Shown here one piece after another: positions 46,847 to 58,623 of a DNA stretch of 64,000 bases. The position numbers and the translations under genes were made by a program. The stretch's first letter is position 1; each line of letters opens with the position of its first letter. The notes beneath the pieces are model-generated. The model was not told the origin of the DNA. It searched no databases and was given only the letters and a program-made list of their open reading frames with translations. The stretch lies in the NCBI RefSeq assembly GCF_026212465.1, contig NC_080049.1:23078872-23142871 (forward strand). Direction: 5' to 3'. The stretch is from Amaranthus tricolor (lineage: Eukaryota; Streptophyta; Magnoliopsida; Caryophyllales; Amaranthaceae).

Positions 46847-48206
46847 TAGGGCTGCACACGGTCCGGTCTGGTCTGGTTTGACAGAAAAATCAGACCAAAC
46901 CAGAAATTCCGGTCTGGAAATTTTTCAGACCAGACCAGACCAGTCAAAAGACCAGACCGGACCAGACCAGACCGTTCTAAAACGGTCTGGTCTGGTCTGG
47001 TCTACGGTTTTTTTTTATTTTTTTAATTGAGTGAGAATCTAAGATAAACGATAATCTGTAAACAAAATACATCATCAAATCCAAAGCAGGCTGTAGAAGG
47101 GTTTTTCGGTTTGGGAATTGGAACGACAGAAAAATAAAATCAAAAACTTGAAGATTAATTAACAATCTTAATAGTCTTCAAACTTGATTGAAAATACTAA
47201 ATTTAGTTTTCAACAGAAAAATAAAATCAAAAACTAAATTTAGGAGTTCATGAGTACTGTCACAAGCTCCTCTCAATTCCTCTTGATTAACAAATAGGTT
47301 CCAAAAATCACAATTTTTTCCAAGAATATTCATTAACATGAGATGAGCATTCCAAATTGAATCTATCCCTGATGTAATTCATAAAATTGAGATGAGAAAT
47401 AAAAAAACTATTAATTTTCCCTTGATCAGCTAAATGGGTATTCCAAAAAGTTGAAAATTTTTCCAAAAATATCATTTCCTATAAAATTCATGAACAAAAG
47501 AAGGGCATTCAAAAATTCAATCATTCCCTAACAAAAATCCAGTAAAAATTGAAACGGGCAACTACATAATTAAATAATTTGAACAGAAAATCAAGTAATC
47601 AAGATAAAAAAAAATCCACATTCAAGTTACTCAGATCAGAAAAACATCAATGAAAAAAGAGGCAAAGAGAAGGACCTCATCTTTGAGCATATGAAGAAGG
47701 GTAGTTTTCCCAGCATTATCAAGACCTAAGAACAAGATTTTAGCCTCTTTTTGCCATAACCCAAGAGAGGCTAAGATCCCATAAAACCAATCAAAAAGAA
47801 ACTTGATTTGTATTGGAAATTAAAATTTCTGGGATCTGAGCAAATTGAAACTCAACGTTGGATCAAGGAAACTTGGATGATCAAGGAAACTTCTTAGAAA
47901 TAAATGCAGCCGACAAGTAGTTTCATTGGAAAGAAATGGAGTGATGCAAATGTCTGGAGAGAGAGAGAGAAATGGAGAGGTGATGCGATACTGGTGTACT
48001 GAGTAGCTGCCCAGCCCTAATCCCCTAAAAATTTGATTTTATTACGGTTTTCCGGTCCGGTTTGGTTTTAAAATTTTAAAACCGGGACCGGACCGTAAAC
48101 TGTTTAAAAAAAAAAAAACCGGACCAGACCATTTAGACCGTAGACCAAACCAAATATTTAAATTACGGTTTGGTTTACGGTTTAGACCAAACCATATTCA
48201 GCCCTA
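46847..48206. mobile_element. hAT-type non-autonomous element nested in copia-3
   Basis: 1360 bp with a perfect 8-bp target duplication CATTTGAA (46839-46846 and 48207-48214) and short TIRs TAGGGCTGCA / inverted TAGGGCTGAA. Both ends are packed with GGTCTGGTCT and its complement CCAGACCAGA, giving several nested hairpins (46858-47005 and 48045-48200). I see no transposase frame. A related right end is at 19660-19875. Confidence 0.9.
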
Positions 48207-48224
48207 CATTTGAATAAGTAAATT

Positions 48225-51050
48225 GGAAACACACTAAACAACTCCATTAAGATGGATTATTGCACTCATTTGATTTTAAATCTTATGGGATAAGTGAATC
48301 TTGTTTGCTTAGAATAATGACTAAATCATCATTTATTGACATGGTGAACGAGCTAGTGATTTATTAGGACTAATACATTCAGATGTATATGCTCTATGAA
48401 TATCTCAGCCAAGGAAGGTATGAGTACTTCGTAACAAATATTATTGATTTAAGTACATATTAATGTATCAATTTAATAAGGTCAAGTCTTTTGAAAAGTT
48501 CAAAGGTTTCCATAATGAAGTATAGAATCATCTTGACAAGATGATTTAGGCGCGAGACCAACGTGATAAATATTTGAGTCAAGAAGTTGTTAATCGTCAA
48601 AGAGTTGTGAAAAGCTTTTATAATGAACTCCGTCTAGAATACCTCATATCAATGACATGTTCAAGAGGAGAAATTCGGCTTTATTTGATATATGGTTCAT
48701 TCGATGATGACATTAGTCAAGTTTTCCATTTTATTTAGGGTTAATTTAATTTTATTGTTGTTTATGTTTTGAAATAACACTTCATCCAAAGCTATTGATA
48801 CAACCCGTATTAGTTATGGGTTGGAAGAGTTCCCAAATTGTTTAAAGATTTAGGGTTGTTAAGCAACTGTAAAATGTTTACTATCAGGTATGCTTCAACC
48901 TAAATCTAACAAGGGATATTACTTTTACAACCCTAGCAAGAAAAGATGTTTTGGTTTGTGAAGGTGTCTTTTTAGAAAGAAAGTGTCTTTCTCAAAAGCC
49001 AAGTGGGAGAAAAGATTCATCTTGAAGAATTTTAAGATGATCAATCATAAATTACTCCTTTAGTGGTAGAGATTACTTCTTTAGTGGGAGCTTATGTATT
49101 GTACTACCTCCAGTTGTATACATTGATGTGATTGTCCCAGTTTGTAGGACTAGTAGGAGATATAAAACCTCCAAAGGGAACCCTATGGATAGTTAACACA
49201 TTCATGAAAGTCATGAAGTCCTTTTATTAGATAAAGAGGAACCTACAACCTACGTAACAGCGATGGCGAATCCTACTTCGACATATGGCTTGGAGTAAGC
49301 AAATCCGAAATGGAATCCATGTATGTCCTATAAGTTTTCAACTTGGTTGACTTGTCCAAAGGTTCTAGACCCATTGAGTATAAGTTTGTTTATGAGATAA
49401 AGACTTAAATGAAGGTTCTAGATGTATCAAGTACAAGTATATTTATAAACACTACATGAATGACAAATTTGTTGTCTACTAAGCACAATTAGTGACCAAA
49501 GGTTTAAGAAAACTTTATATTATTTGCAATGACAAGGATTTTTTGTAAACAATTATGCTTAAATCCATCAAGATTATCCTAGAAATAAGCTTGTATTATG
49601 AATACGAGATTAGACAAATGAATGTCATTACCAACATTCTAAATGGTGATTTAGAAGAGGATGTGCATATTATGACACAAACTAATGGTTTTGTACATTC
49701 TAAAAGCTCTAGGAAGATATGTAGGCTTTGGAGTTTATTCGTGAATTGAAGCAAACATGTAGGAGCAGGATTATTCATATTGAAGAGGTAAACAATACAA
49801 TTTTGTTTCTTCTGAAATTCCAAAGAGTCTTGTGTATACAAGAATGTTTGTGTGAGTTTTGTTGTTTTTCTTAGTATTGTATGTGGTGACATATTGATTA
49901 TAAGGAACAATGCATCGATGTTCGAGTCTGTTAAAAGGCTTGACATAGTAGTTTTTCTTTTATAAATTATCTTGGAGAGGCTTCGTACATTTTGGGCATC
50001 CAAATCTATGGAGAGAGATTGAGATAGATAATTGAACTCTCTGAAAAAGCTTATGTTGATAATATCTTTGATAAGTTAAAATGGATAACTTTAAGAAGTG
50101 TTTCCAACCCATGTCTCATGGCATTTCTCTTAGTAAGAAACAATGTCGAATGATATATATTGAGCTTAAGAGGATGATTAGGATTTCATGTGTTTTGGCC
50201 ATTAAATCCATCATGTATGGTACGTACTTGACTAGAATTCTCTTATGCTTTGAGTATGATAAGAAGAAACAAGTCGTACCCTTATATTAACCATAGGGCG
50301 ATGATTAAGAACATCTTGTAGTACCCTAATAGGACTAAAGATAAGTTCTTAGTTTGATAGATGTGTTTGAATAAGAATGTAAAAAGTTACACATATGCTA
50401 GCTTCTAAAGATAAAGGCGATTTTGTTCATTATGACATTACTACCTTTAACATGAAAGAGATGTTAGTTTGAAAGAGTTTCAAACATGGCATTATGGTAA
50501 ATTTAACAATTGAAGTTAAGTAAACTTAAATGTTTGCAAAATTCTATTGGATTATATCTATTAACTAAACTATAGTCCTAACTTAAGTATAAAGAGTTAT
50601 ACAAGTGTTTTGGAGCTGAAACATATGGGAGAGTTGTTTCAGTTGTGTACTATTTTGTTATTATAAAATTAGTCACAAAGTTAAAGCACTTTGATATGTT
50701 GGTTTATGTTTATCAATAAAGTTATTGTTCTTATTTATCATGGTTTAGTATTAAATAAGATGTCCAAACTATTTTATAACATTCAATAAGTTTAACAAAT
50801 ATGTGATTTGATAAATGAAACCCTATAAGTGAACCAAAGTTATTTAAAATATTTTTTTGTCCCTAGTCTGAATCATTAAGTTGGACATAAATGATTTCTT
50901 TGTGGACTAGTTGTAAATTGATTGATAGCGCAGTTTCATAGGCTATAGAAACATAAAGATGTCTAGTCATTTACATAGGTATGTATAGAGATACATATTG
51001 GACTGACCTACTTGATGTTCTTCAAAATTGTTTGGAGAATTTCATTGTTA
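48225..51050 (+). pseudogene. copia-3 integrase, RT and RNase H remnants
   Basis: Scattered over three frames. 48290-48660 keeps integrase-like phrases (KMTKSSFI, SAKEGYEYFVT, FHNEV, RQRVVKSFYNELR). 49555-49745 is RT (YEYEIRQMNV, LNGDLEEDVHIMTQTNGFV, SRKICRL). 50081-50290 is the RT-RNase H link (PMSHGISLSKKQC, IKSIMYGT). Numerous stops; non-functional. Confidence 0.82.
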
Positions 51051-51450
51051 TATTTAGTGGATTCCTTTGACATGGGTATGACACTAATCTCATATAATGA
51101 TTAGTATTGTCTGGACATTCTCAAACGCCGTGCTGTAAAAGGAGGTTATAAAGGGAATGCTCAGGTTTTCTAAAAGTTAAGTGGGAGTTTCGGTTATGCA
51201 AGACTGGATAAGTCCTCCTATTATTAGGATTGGTGTCTTTGGCCTCTTGAAGAGTAAAAACTGAAAATGCATGACCGTGCTCAAATGGATTAAAGAGTTA
51301 ATCATTTGTTTCGACAGTTCAAACTCAGATTTCAAGAAATAAATTTCAACATTAGTATAGATGACGTGAGTCATTATTATGCTATCAAATTTGACATTAA
51401 GTGACTAAAGAATTTAAGGTTACACATTTGTTCAAGGACAAGTGGGAGAT

Positions 51451-52246
51451 TGAAGAAAATTAGTGTCCTTTGATCATGTGTAACTACTATATATAAACGG
51501 GACAAATTGTGGAGATAAAATACATTCGATTATTTTAGGAGTTCATAGTGTTTTGCTAGAAACCAATTATGATCTGTACCTAATATGATTAGTTTACTAC
51601 TATTATAATTGGGTCCTATAAGGTCACACATATAAGTAATTGATCGAATATTATTTAAACCAAGAACATAAGATGCTCATTGGATACTTAAAGTATGGGG
51701 AGTTATACATAGATTGAATATATATTTAATTATGAATTAAAACATGTACTTAATCATCATAAGTGTTACTTAAAATGTAAAGAGTTACTAATGGTTTAAT
51801 TGTGCATTTTAATTGGGAATTAAAACAAACTTATTTCATCATCATCAATACATGTAAAGGTTACATGTAATGAGTATATGAAGAGGTCAGACATTGTGTA
51901 TAAATAGATGCGCTTTGTTCATCTTTTCCATAAGCTCTATCATTTTTAGTATTCTCCACATATTTTCCACCTAAAAAGTAATGAGAAAATAAGTTTTATT
52001 ATTCCGCACTAGCATGCATGGTCATCCGTTCGATGCTTGTATACCAACATTAGAGGAACGATATTTGACGTTCTATTATCTCGATTTTAGTATATTTCAT
52101 ACTTGATTATATAATGTAGAATTCACGCATCAAGGGTACGATATTCTTCTGTATTTGATAATTCATATTGTGATATGCATATGATTCTGTTTTGATTTTA
52201 AGAAATAGTTTCTTGCAATTTCACTTCACGCATCTATATTCCTATA
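51451..52246 (+). repeat. 3' LTR of copia-3
   Basis: TGAAGAAAATTAG...ATTCCTATA, partner of 42986-43779. It is preceded by the polypurine tract and followed by the GAAAA duplication. Confidence 0.93.
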
Positions 52247-52291
52247 GAAAAACCTATGAAATCATACTTGCTCGTCATCCCTATCTAGAAT

Positions 52292-53236
52292 TTTGGTTCT
52301 CTTAATATATTAAGGTTGTGTTTTGAAATAAATAATTCTTAAATTTCAATTATAAATTCATAAATGAAGAATTTAAGCATGACAAGGTTTGGTTTGTCAT
52401 TTTTAATTCTCAACTTAAATTAGATTTAAAAGTAAGGGTGTAATTGGTTCAAATCCAGATTGAAATTTTATTTGTCAAATATTACATTTGAGTCCCCAAA
52501 GAAAATTGTAGTTTCCAAACAAAACATAATATAGATTTGAATGCAAATTAGACATAAGTACCTAAAGACTTTCGAATTCAAGCAACACAAAATGATCGAT
52601 GAAGAAATTCAAGAACAAAAAACACAATGTCAAACTAAAACATGTATATTCCATAAAATATACTTGAGGCTATTTCTTTGGAATATAGGCAATATTAAAT
52701 ATTGCTAATATATTATTTGAATAAATCAAATTCTTCATGTAATTTCTTTCTCATTGAAAAAATATTAATGTGAATATATATCCCACCTAATAATGTATAA
52801 TAAAACTTATTATGTGCATGACTTATGTCCTTATTAATAAGGAAACATGAGATAGTAGAGTTTGTAAACTTCTATCCTCATTGGTGTGGTTATTAAAATG
52901 TGACTTTGGCATTATTTATTGACTGCATTTGAGCAATTCTCTATTATTATTCACACAACCATACCATTGTAATTGGGAAAGCAAACAAACATTGAAAGAG
53001 GTTATGCCGTTTTGAAAGTATTAGAAAGGGAGTAAGGTAGGATGTCACCTCAAAATAATGACTTTCATGCTAAAGATATATATATGACCACCATTTGTTT
53101 GTTGATCCTTCTAGCTTCCTTTTAGGAGATCTTGATTGTATATTTGTGTTATTCTCCGCTCTTATTTCTTTGTCACATGCATTTTGAATTTTTTATTTAA
53201 GGTAAAACATAAAATTTAAGCTTCGATAATCAAATA
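52292..53236. other. Unassigned AT-rich spacer
   Basis: Nothing supported. Confidence 0.45.
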
Positions 53237-53678
53237 TTTCCTTCGTTTCTATTTGATGTTTCTATAAGATATGTTTACTAGATTTAAGATAAGTTGAGTC
53301 TTTTAGATGATAGAAATATTATTCTATTAAATTATTAAGTTAATCGAGAAAAGTGGAGAAAATAACAATTTCAAAAATATATAAAATAAAGTTAGTGGAA
53401 AAACTATAAGACCACAACCATTAAAATATGATAAAATAAATATTAAAATAAATATTAAAATAAAGTTAGTGAAAAATATGTGGGACTCTATAAGAATTAA
53501 AATATTAAAATTAGGATGACTAAGGCTAATTATCTCCAAAAAATATGATATACATAAAAAGATCGTTTAGAGGAGCAACAAATAAAACTACCTAAAATAG
53601 AAAATTAAGAACATTAGAAGAACAACATATAAAACTACCTAAAATAGAAAATAAGAACATTAACTAGGAACAAAGGAG
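53237..53678. mobile_element. Stowaway-type MITE, 0.42 kb family, copy 3
   Basis: 442 bp flanked by TA. Left end TTTCCTTCGTTTCTATTTGA, right end AGGAACAAAGGAG. It is longer than the other copies because a roughly 50-bp block with AAACTACCTAAAATAGAAAA is tandemly duplicated near the right end (about 53577-53660). Confidence 0.7.
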
Positions 53679-53764
53679 TATATTGTAAGAGTTTGTTAAT
53701 AATTAAGAGAGTAAACAAATATATTGTTTGATTAATTAATCACAATTGATTTTGTTTTGTAATA

Positions 53765-53985
53765 AAATTAGGAAGTGCAAAAGACACTTGAAATACCTGA
53801 AAATAAGGTATAGTCGGGGACAACTATTAGTATGCTGAAAGTGCTCATTATCCTTCTACTGATGAAACCTCAAATCCTGCAATACAACGTTAGCCTTGGG
53901 AGGAGGTGGATTCCCGGAAAACCCCTTCGACGCTCAAATCAGATCGAGAAACAGAAATAATGAATGTACGATAATTGGATGAATG
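53765..53985. repeat. Unclassified dispersed repeat, second copy
   Basis: Diverged relative of 18235-18430: AAGACACTTGAAATACCTGAA, CCCGGAAAACCCCTTCGACG and CTCAAATCAGATCGAG line up with that segment. Class unknown; the motif order suggests an LTR or its junction. Confidence 0.5.
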
Positions 53986-55055
53986 CAAGATTAGCGGATT
54001 ATAGGATGAGTTCAAAACAGTTGAACGAATATTTGGTTACGTAAAAATTGTAAGTAGGAGGACAGCGTATTTTAGCGTAGTACCATATGAATATAAAACT
54101 TTAGCCTTCATGAACGAGTTATTGCAGAAAGTATTTATATAAGTCTCTTATAGGGTCTTTAGAGGTTATTGATTGATCATGGGATGATCAAGGAGCTAAT
54201 GTTTGTAGATGTGGGAGTGATGAGGAGTTATTTTGGGAAGTGACTAAGGGTAGTGACAGTAGTGGGTAGTTATTTTAGGAAGCTAGAGGACCAAGGTGGG
54301 TGTTTAGGGTTTGACTAAATAATATATTTGTTTATTTGACCCCATAACATTAGCCCATGCATGAAGAGTGATAAAGGACATAATTAATGTAGCAGGGGCA
54401 TCGATCTTTATGCGGAAAACAATCATACCTATGATATGAACCAATTAAATGTTCGGAAGAAACCATACAACTAGGTCCTAATAAGATAATCTTAAAACTC
54501 TTGCTTCGATAAACCCATGATTGTTGGAAGCCCCATGAATTATAAATGTATGGCCTTTGGGTCACTTTTAATGATTCTGCCTTAGAGCCTGATATAATGA
54601 TTCGACATTTGAGTCTGATATGATGATTTTATTGTTTTCATAAGAGAATGACTTAAAAGAACCACCAAAAACGCTGAACCGGTAGATTCAACTAGCAAAA
54701 GCTCATGTTAGCTTAAAGAATGTGTAGCTTTTTTTATAAGGGAGTACTTTTAGTATTTGGACTTTTGGTATTTTGTTCCCCAAACAATACACCAACAACA
54801 ATGTCAGATGCTTCATCTGAAAAGATTAAGGTCAGCTACATGCATCAATATATTAGTTTTGATTTTTAGTTCATGATTATGGGATGTGACTAAGCTTTAC
54901 TTTGTTGGTTGTCACTAACTTATAGCTCACCCTCCTCTTTTATCCGAACTTGGGACATGCAATAAACGACGAGCACTCACATTGCTCCCCAGACAATGTG
55001 GAACATAATTTAATTTTTTTTTGGAAATAAGGCAACATATTACAAAACTCAAAAG
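53986..55055. other. Unassigned spacer
   Basis: No supported gene. May include more of the repeat at 53765, since a short-leader-like AT segment follows both copies. Confidence 0.35.
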
Positions 55056-55814
55056 TTAGGGTACATCAAAAGGGAAAACACAGTTCTCTTGCTCCTTAAC
55101 CACAAGAGGAGGGAGAAGACAAGAGTCTAAAGATACATCATAACAAGGCATAGTTTGCCCAAAATCACAGATAATAGCCTCGCCTACACATGATAGCGAG
55201 GTAGAGAGTCCAAAAAGTCTAAGCTGTTGGGGAATTTCCGTAACAGCTTGGTGGGAGAAACAATCAGCATAGTGGACTTCCTGTCTAAGGACATGACGTA
55301 CTTCCTTCTTGAGGTTCCATCTTGGAAGCTCCCTGCAATAGGTACTAAATGAAGCATATATATCCCTAATAGAAGTAAGCCTTGATAAACTATCCACAAC
55401 TACTTTGGAATCCGAAACAATAGAAAAATCAGTCCAAGATAGGAGATCAGCAACCATAAACTCGATAATAATAGCCAAAAGTTCGGCCATGTTTGCATCT
55501 CGAGCCCTAACAGGCAGAAAAAGGAGGAAAATCAAATATCAAGGTCAGAGAAACAGGCGATGCCACTAGTACAAAGGTAAGAGGTAGGAAGGAAGGAGGC
55601 ATCAACTTGGATAAGGTTACTCGGAAAAGAAGCAAGCTGGTGAGGGAAGCCATGCAGGTTTGAGAAATCCCTTGACCCCGGTGGGATTGGAGAAGAAGAA
55701 ATTAAGAGCACTAGATATGATAAGACTAAAGGAGATATATGTTGTTGAGTTAGGCTTAGAGAATATTTTGTTGTTCCGTTTAATCCAAAGTGTCCAAAGT
55801 GCAAAGCTTAACAT
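55056..55814 (-). pseudogene. LINE-derived RNase H domain remnant
   Basis: The minus strand first gives FALWTLWIKRNNKIF (the zf-RVT to RNase H linker of plant L1-type LINEs). It then reads IQVDASFLPTS (first catalytic Asp region) in one frame, and AELLAIIIEFMV (catalytic Glu) with VSDSKVVVDSL (second Asp) in another (55056-55535). The three motifs are in the order of an RVT_3-type RNase H, split by a frameshift near 55530. No RT or endonuclease is seen upstream, so this is a fragment. Confidence 0.7.
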
Positions 55815-57080
55815 AATTTAATTTACTATATTGCACTTCTCCCTTTTCTTTTATAAAGAAGAACTATGCTTCCATTTGTTCGTTAAGCAATGTAAGACAA
55901 TTTTTATTTTAGTATTTTTCTCTTCTTCCTTTTCTTTTATAAAAGAGTATTAGAATTGCATTTTGTTCCCGTAAAAATAAACTTATTTTGTTATTTTGCT
56001 CCTCTTTTCTACTTTGCTATAGTTCTAGTTGTATTTCTATAGGCCACATTTTTGTATGTAGTATTTCAAATTCATCATTTCAACTATATTAGCATGTTAA
56101 CTACATACGATCGAAATATTATACTCAATATATATCCATCCAAAAACCCGAATGAAAACCTTTATTAATAACAAGTTAACATCTTTTCCTTTAAAATTTT
56201 AATTTGTATATCTCTAATTTTGAACCTTTAAACATAGCTAATCCGATTTGTAAAACAAAGTAGCATAAATTTGTAGATTATGTACATCTTAAACATTGTA
56301 ATAATGTTACCAAAAAAATAAACGCAATTAGATTAATACATAGTTAATTAGTTATATATTTATATTCACTATATAACTATTTGCTAATAAATATAAGGCT
56401 ACGTATAGTCTAAGAGATGGTTTATATTGGTTTTTTTACTGTAACAGATCGAGTTTGATTAATAAATTTTTAACTATGACCGATTTATGTTTTATAATTT
56501 TATTAGTTAGTCTAATAGAGTATTCGATATTTTCATAAATTATACATTGAAGTATAATCGATTCATATTATATATTATTATTGTATTATTTAGTCTAAAG
56601 GAGTAATAAGTATTTCATTAATTAACTTTTATGAAGACATAGTCTAATAATTTATGTATGATCAAAAGTAGTAACTCCGGGCATTACTCACCGTGAAAGG
56701 TTAGCAAAAATGCTTTTGAACAATATAAACAAACGCCGAAATCGGGATTGTTATAAAACTGAATATAAAAAGTGTTAAATATTTATGTCTCCAACTAAAA
56801 CAATTGAAAATTTTGATTCAGACATTGAGATTGTTATTAAATAGAATATAAAAAGTGTTAAATATTTATGTCCCCAACTAAAACAATTAAAAAATTTCAA
56901 ATAATTGTTCTTAAACCAATTCGTAAATGATTGATCTGACCCAAGCACGGCCCCTCCAAACTATGCATTCGAAAAGCAAACAATATCATCAAAAATTCAA
57001 TAGAAACGAATGACACTCGTTTGAAATCGAATGGATGACACGAGTGAACATACAAGAGAGTACTAGATACTCCCTTTTCC
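55815..57080. other. Unassigned AT-rich spacer
   Basis: No gene supported. At 56755-56895 a phrase GAATATAAAAAGTGTTAAATATTTATGT...CCAACTAAAACAATT occurs twice as an imperfect direct repeat about 85 bp apart. Confidence 0.4.
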
Positions 57081-57310
57081 TAGGGATGGCAGGTGGGCAA
57101 TTAAAATTATGTTGGTTTCGTACTGCATCCGCCGAATCAGATAGGGTATGAGTATGAATTTAATGCGTAATGATAGATACGACTATATGAGTATAAAAAG
57201 CCTTACCCGCCAAAGATAATGGGTTGGTGATGGGTATGAGGTCTTATTCGCCTCATATCCACCACCTCCGTCTCATACACATTCGACCTGCCCCATATCC
57301 ACCTAGACCA
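57081..57310. repeat. hAT-like MITE fragment
   Basis: Begins TAGGGATGGCAGGTGGGC and carries GGGTATGAG and CATATCCACC words on both strands, like 42770-42985. No right terminus or duplication was resolved. Confidence 0.4.
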
Positions 57311-58353
57311 CCTACGCCATATCTACAATGTATTACTTTATATTAATTTTTATATTTACATTGAAAACTAATAAGCTATTGACAAATAAAATTAGAAATA
57401 CTAGTTTTATCTTATTACATACACAGGTTTATATAAAATTAAAAATACAGTTAAACATATAAGAAATTGCGATTCAGTGGAGCATATATAAAGCAGACAT
57501 AGAGTAGATGCAAGACGAGTTTATGGTGTGTAAAGTCATCATATGTATATCCAGTTGGCCATAGTGGGTGGTAATGAGTAAATGCATACTTAGGAGGGTA
57601 GACGTAGTTATGAAATTTTTAACCGTCTTAGATGGTGGCCATAAAAATTTTAATGGATATGAATGTGGGAGAGGGTATATTGCACCTGTCTTCCTATTTT
57701 TTTTATCCTTATGTGTGTTGCCAAAGTTTGCACTATAAAACTTAAATATGTAAACACTTTTTGAATTGAATAATTTGCGAATTACTGACTTAAAGTTGTA
57801 GCACTTTTGCGAATCATAGCCTTAATATTTATTTTTTGTGAATTACAGCCATCAAAGTAATAAAGTTTATAGCATTCGGGCCAAATCACAGAATTCCGAC
57901 AATTTTATTAGTTGAAATTTTATTTTAAGGGGTCGAAATTCTATAATTTGTTTTAAACGCTTTAAATTTTGATACTGTGGTAGTTGTAATTCGCAAAAAT
58001 ATAATTAAAATTATAAATTACAAAAATCTGAAATTTTTAAACAGTAATTCGTAAATTATTCTTTTAAAGTTAATGATGCACACTCAAAACCACAACAAAA
58101 ATAGTAGACATTTGACGAATCACGAAACATTGGAAGAACATCTAGATTCAAATGAGTGGGATGATTTGTACCACCACCCTTCATTAAACTTTTCTGCAGA
58201 AATCATACTTCACGTAACAATCACACCTAACTAACAAGAAGCGGTGAATTAATTCGAACCGAGATTCAGATTACGTCATCTTTTCCAGGTATCAAATTAA
58301 GAACTTACAAAAGAAAAACTAAACTTATAAAAAAACATAATTATATTTGTTGC

Positions 58354-58385
<32 letters not shown>

Positions 58386-58623
58386 TGTTAATCTTATTAG
58401 AGGTATTATTATTTCATTCAGTCACCATATTTTTTGGTTATCTGATAAGAGCTTTTCCCTTCATTTCCACAAACACTTTGAAGAATCTTCAAAATCTTTC
58501 ATCTATCTTAACATTCAGGTCTCTGTCCCTCACCACTTTGTTTAATTGTTCTTTATTTCAAGATTATACTATTTCCCATGTTAATAATATTTCTAAAACA
58601 GTTTATTTAATTTGTTTGTTTGA
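57311..58623. other. Spacer and 5' region of the downstream gene
   Basis: AT-rich; a (TTA)n run lies at 58355-58383. The last roughly 240 bp before 58624 are pyrimidine-rich and probably the 5' leader. An overlapping 85-codon frame at 58385-58642 is not conserved-looking. Confidence 0.4.

Larger units (their letters stand above)
42986..52246 (+). mobile_element. Old Ty1/copia retrotransposon (copia-3) with nested hAT
   Basis: LTRs 42986-43779 (794 bp) and 51451-52246 (796 bp) differ by scattered substitutions and small indels. The target duplication is GAAAA (42981-42985 and 52247-52251). The polypurine tract AAGTGGGAGAT lies directly before the 3' LTR. The PBS is degenerate (TGGTATCTGTTAGCC at 43781). 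The internal region is badly decayed but keeps integrase, RT and RNase H traces in copia order. A hAT element (46847-48206) is inserted before integrase. The long AT-rich stretch 44500-45200 is not recognised. Confidence 0.92.
41637..52283. mobile_element. Probable old hAT-like MITE split by later insertions
   Basis: The left end TAGGGATAG (41637) and right end CATCCCTA (52276-52283) form short inverted ends. Possible 8-bp duplications CCCAGAAT (41629-41636) and TCTAGAAT (52284-52291) agree at 6 of 8 bases, both differences C/T. Between them, after removal of copia-3 and two smaller MITEs, remain segments rich in TACCCACC and GGGTAAG words (41640-41820 and 42770-42985). Similar words occur at 57081-57310. 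The outer boundaries are tentative. Confidence 0.4.
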
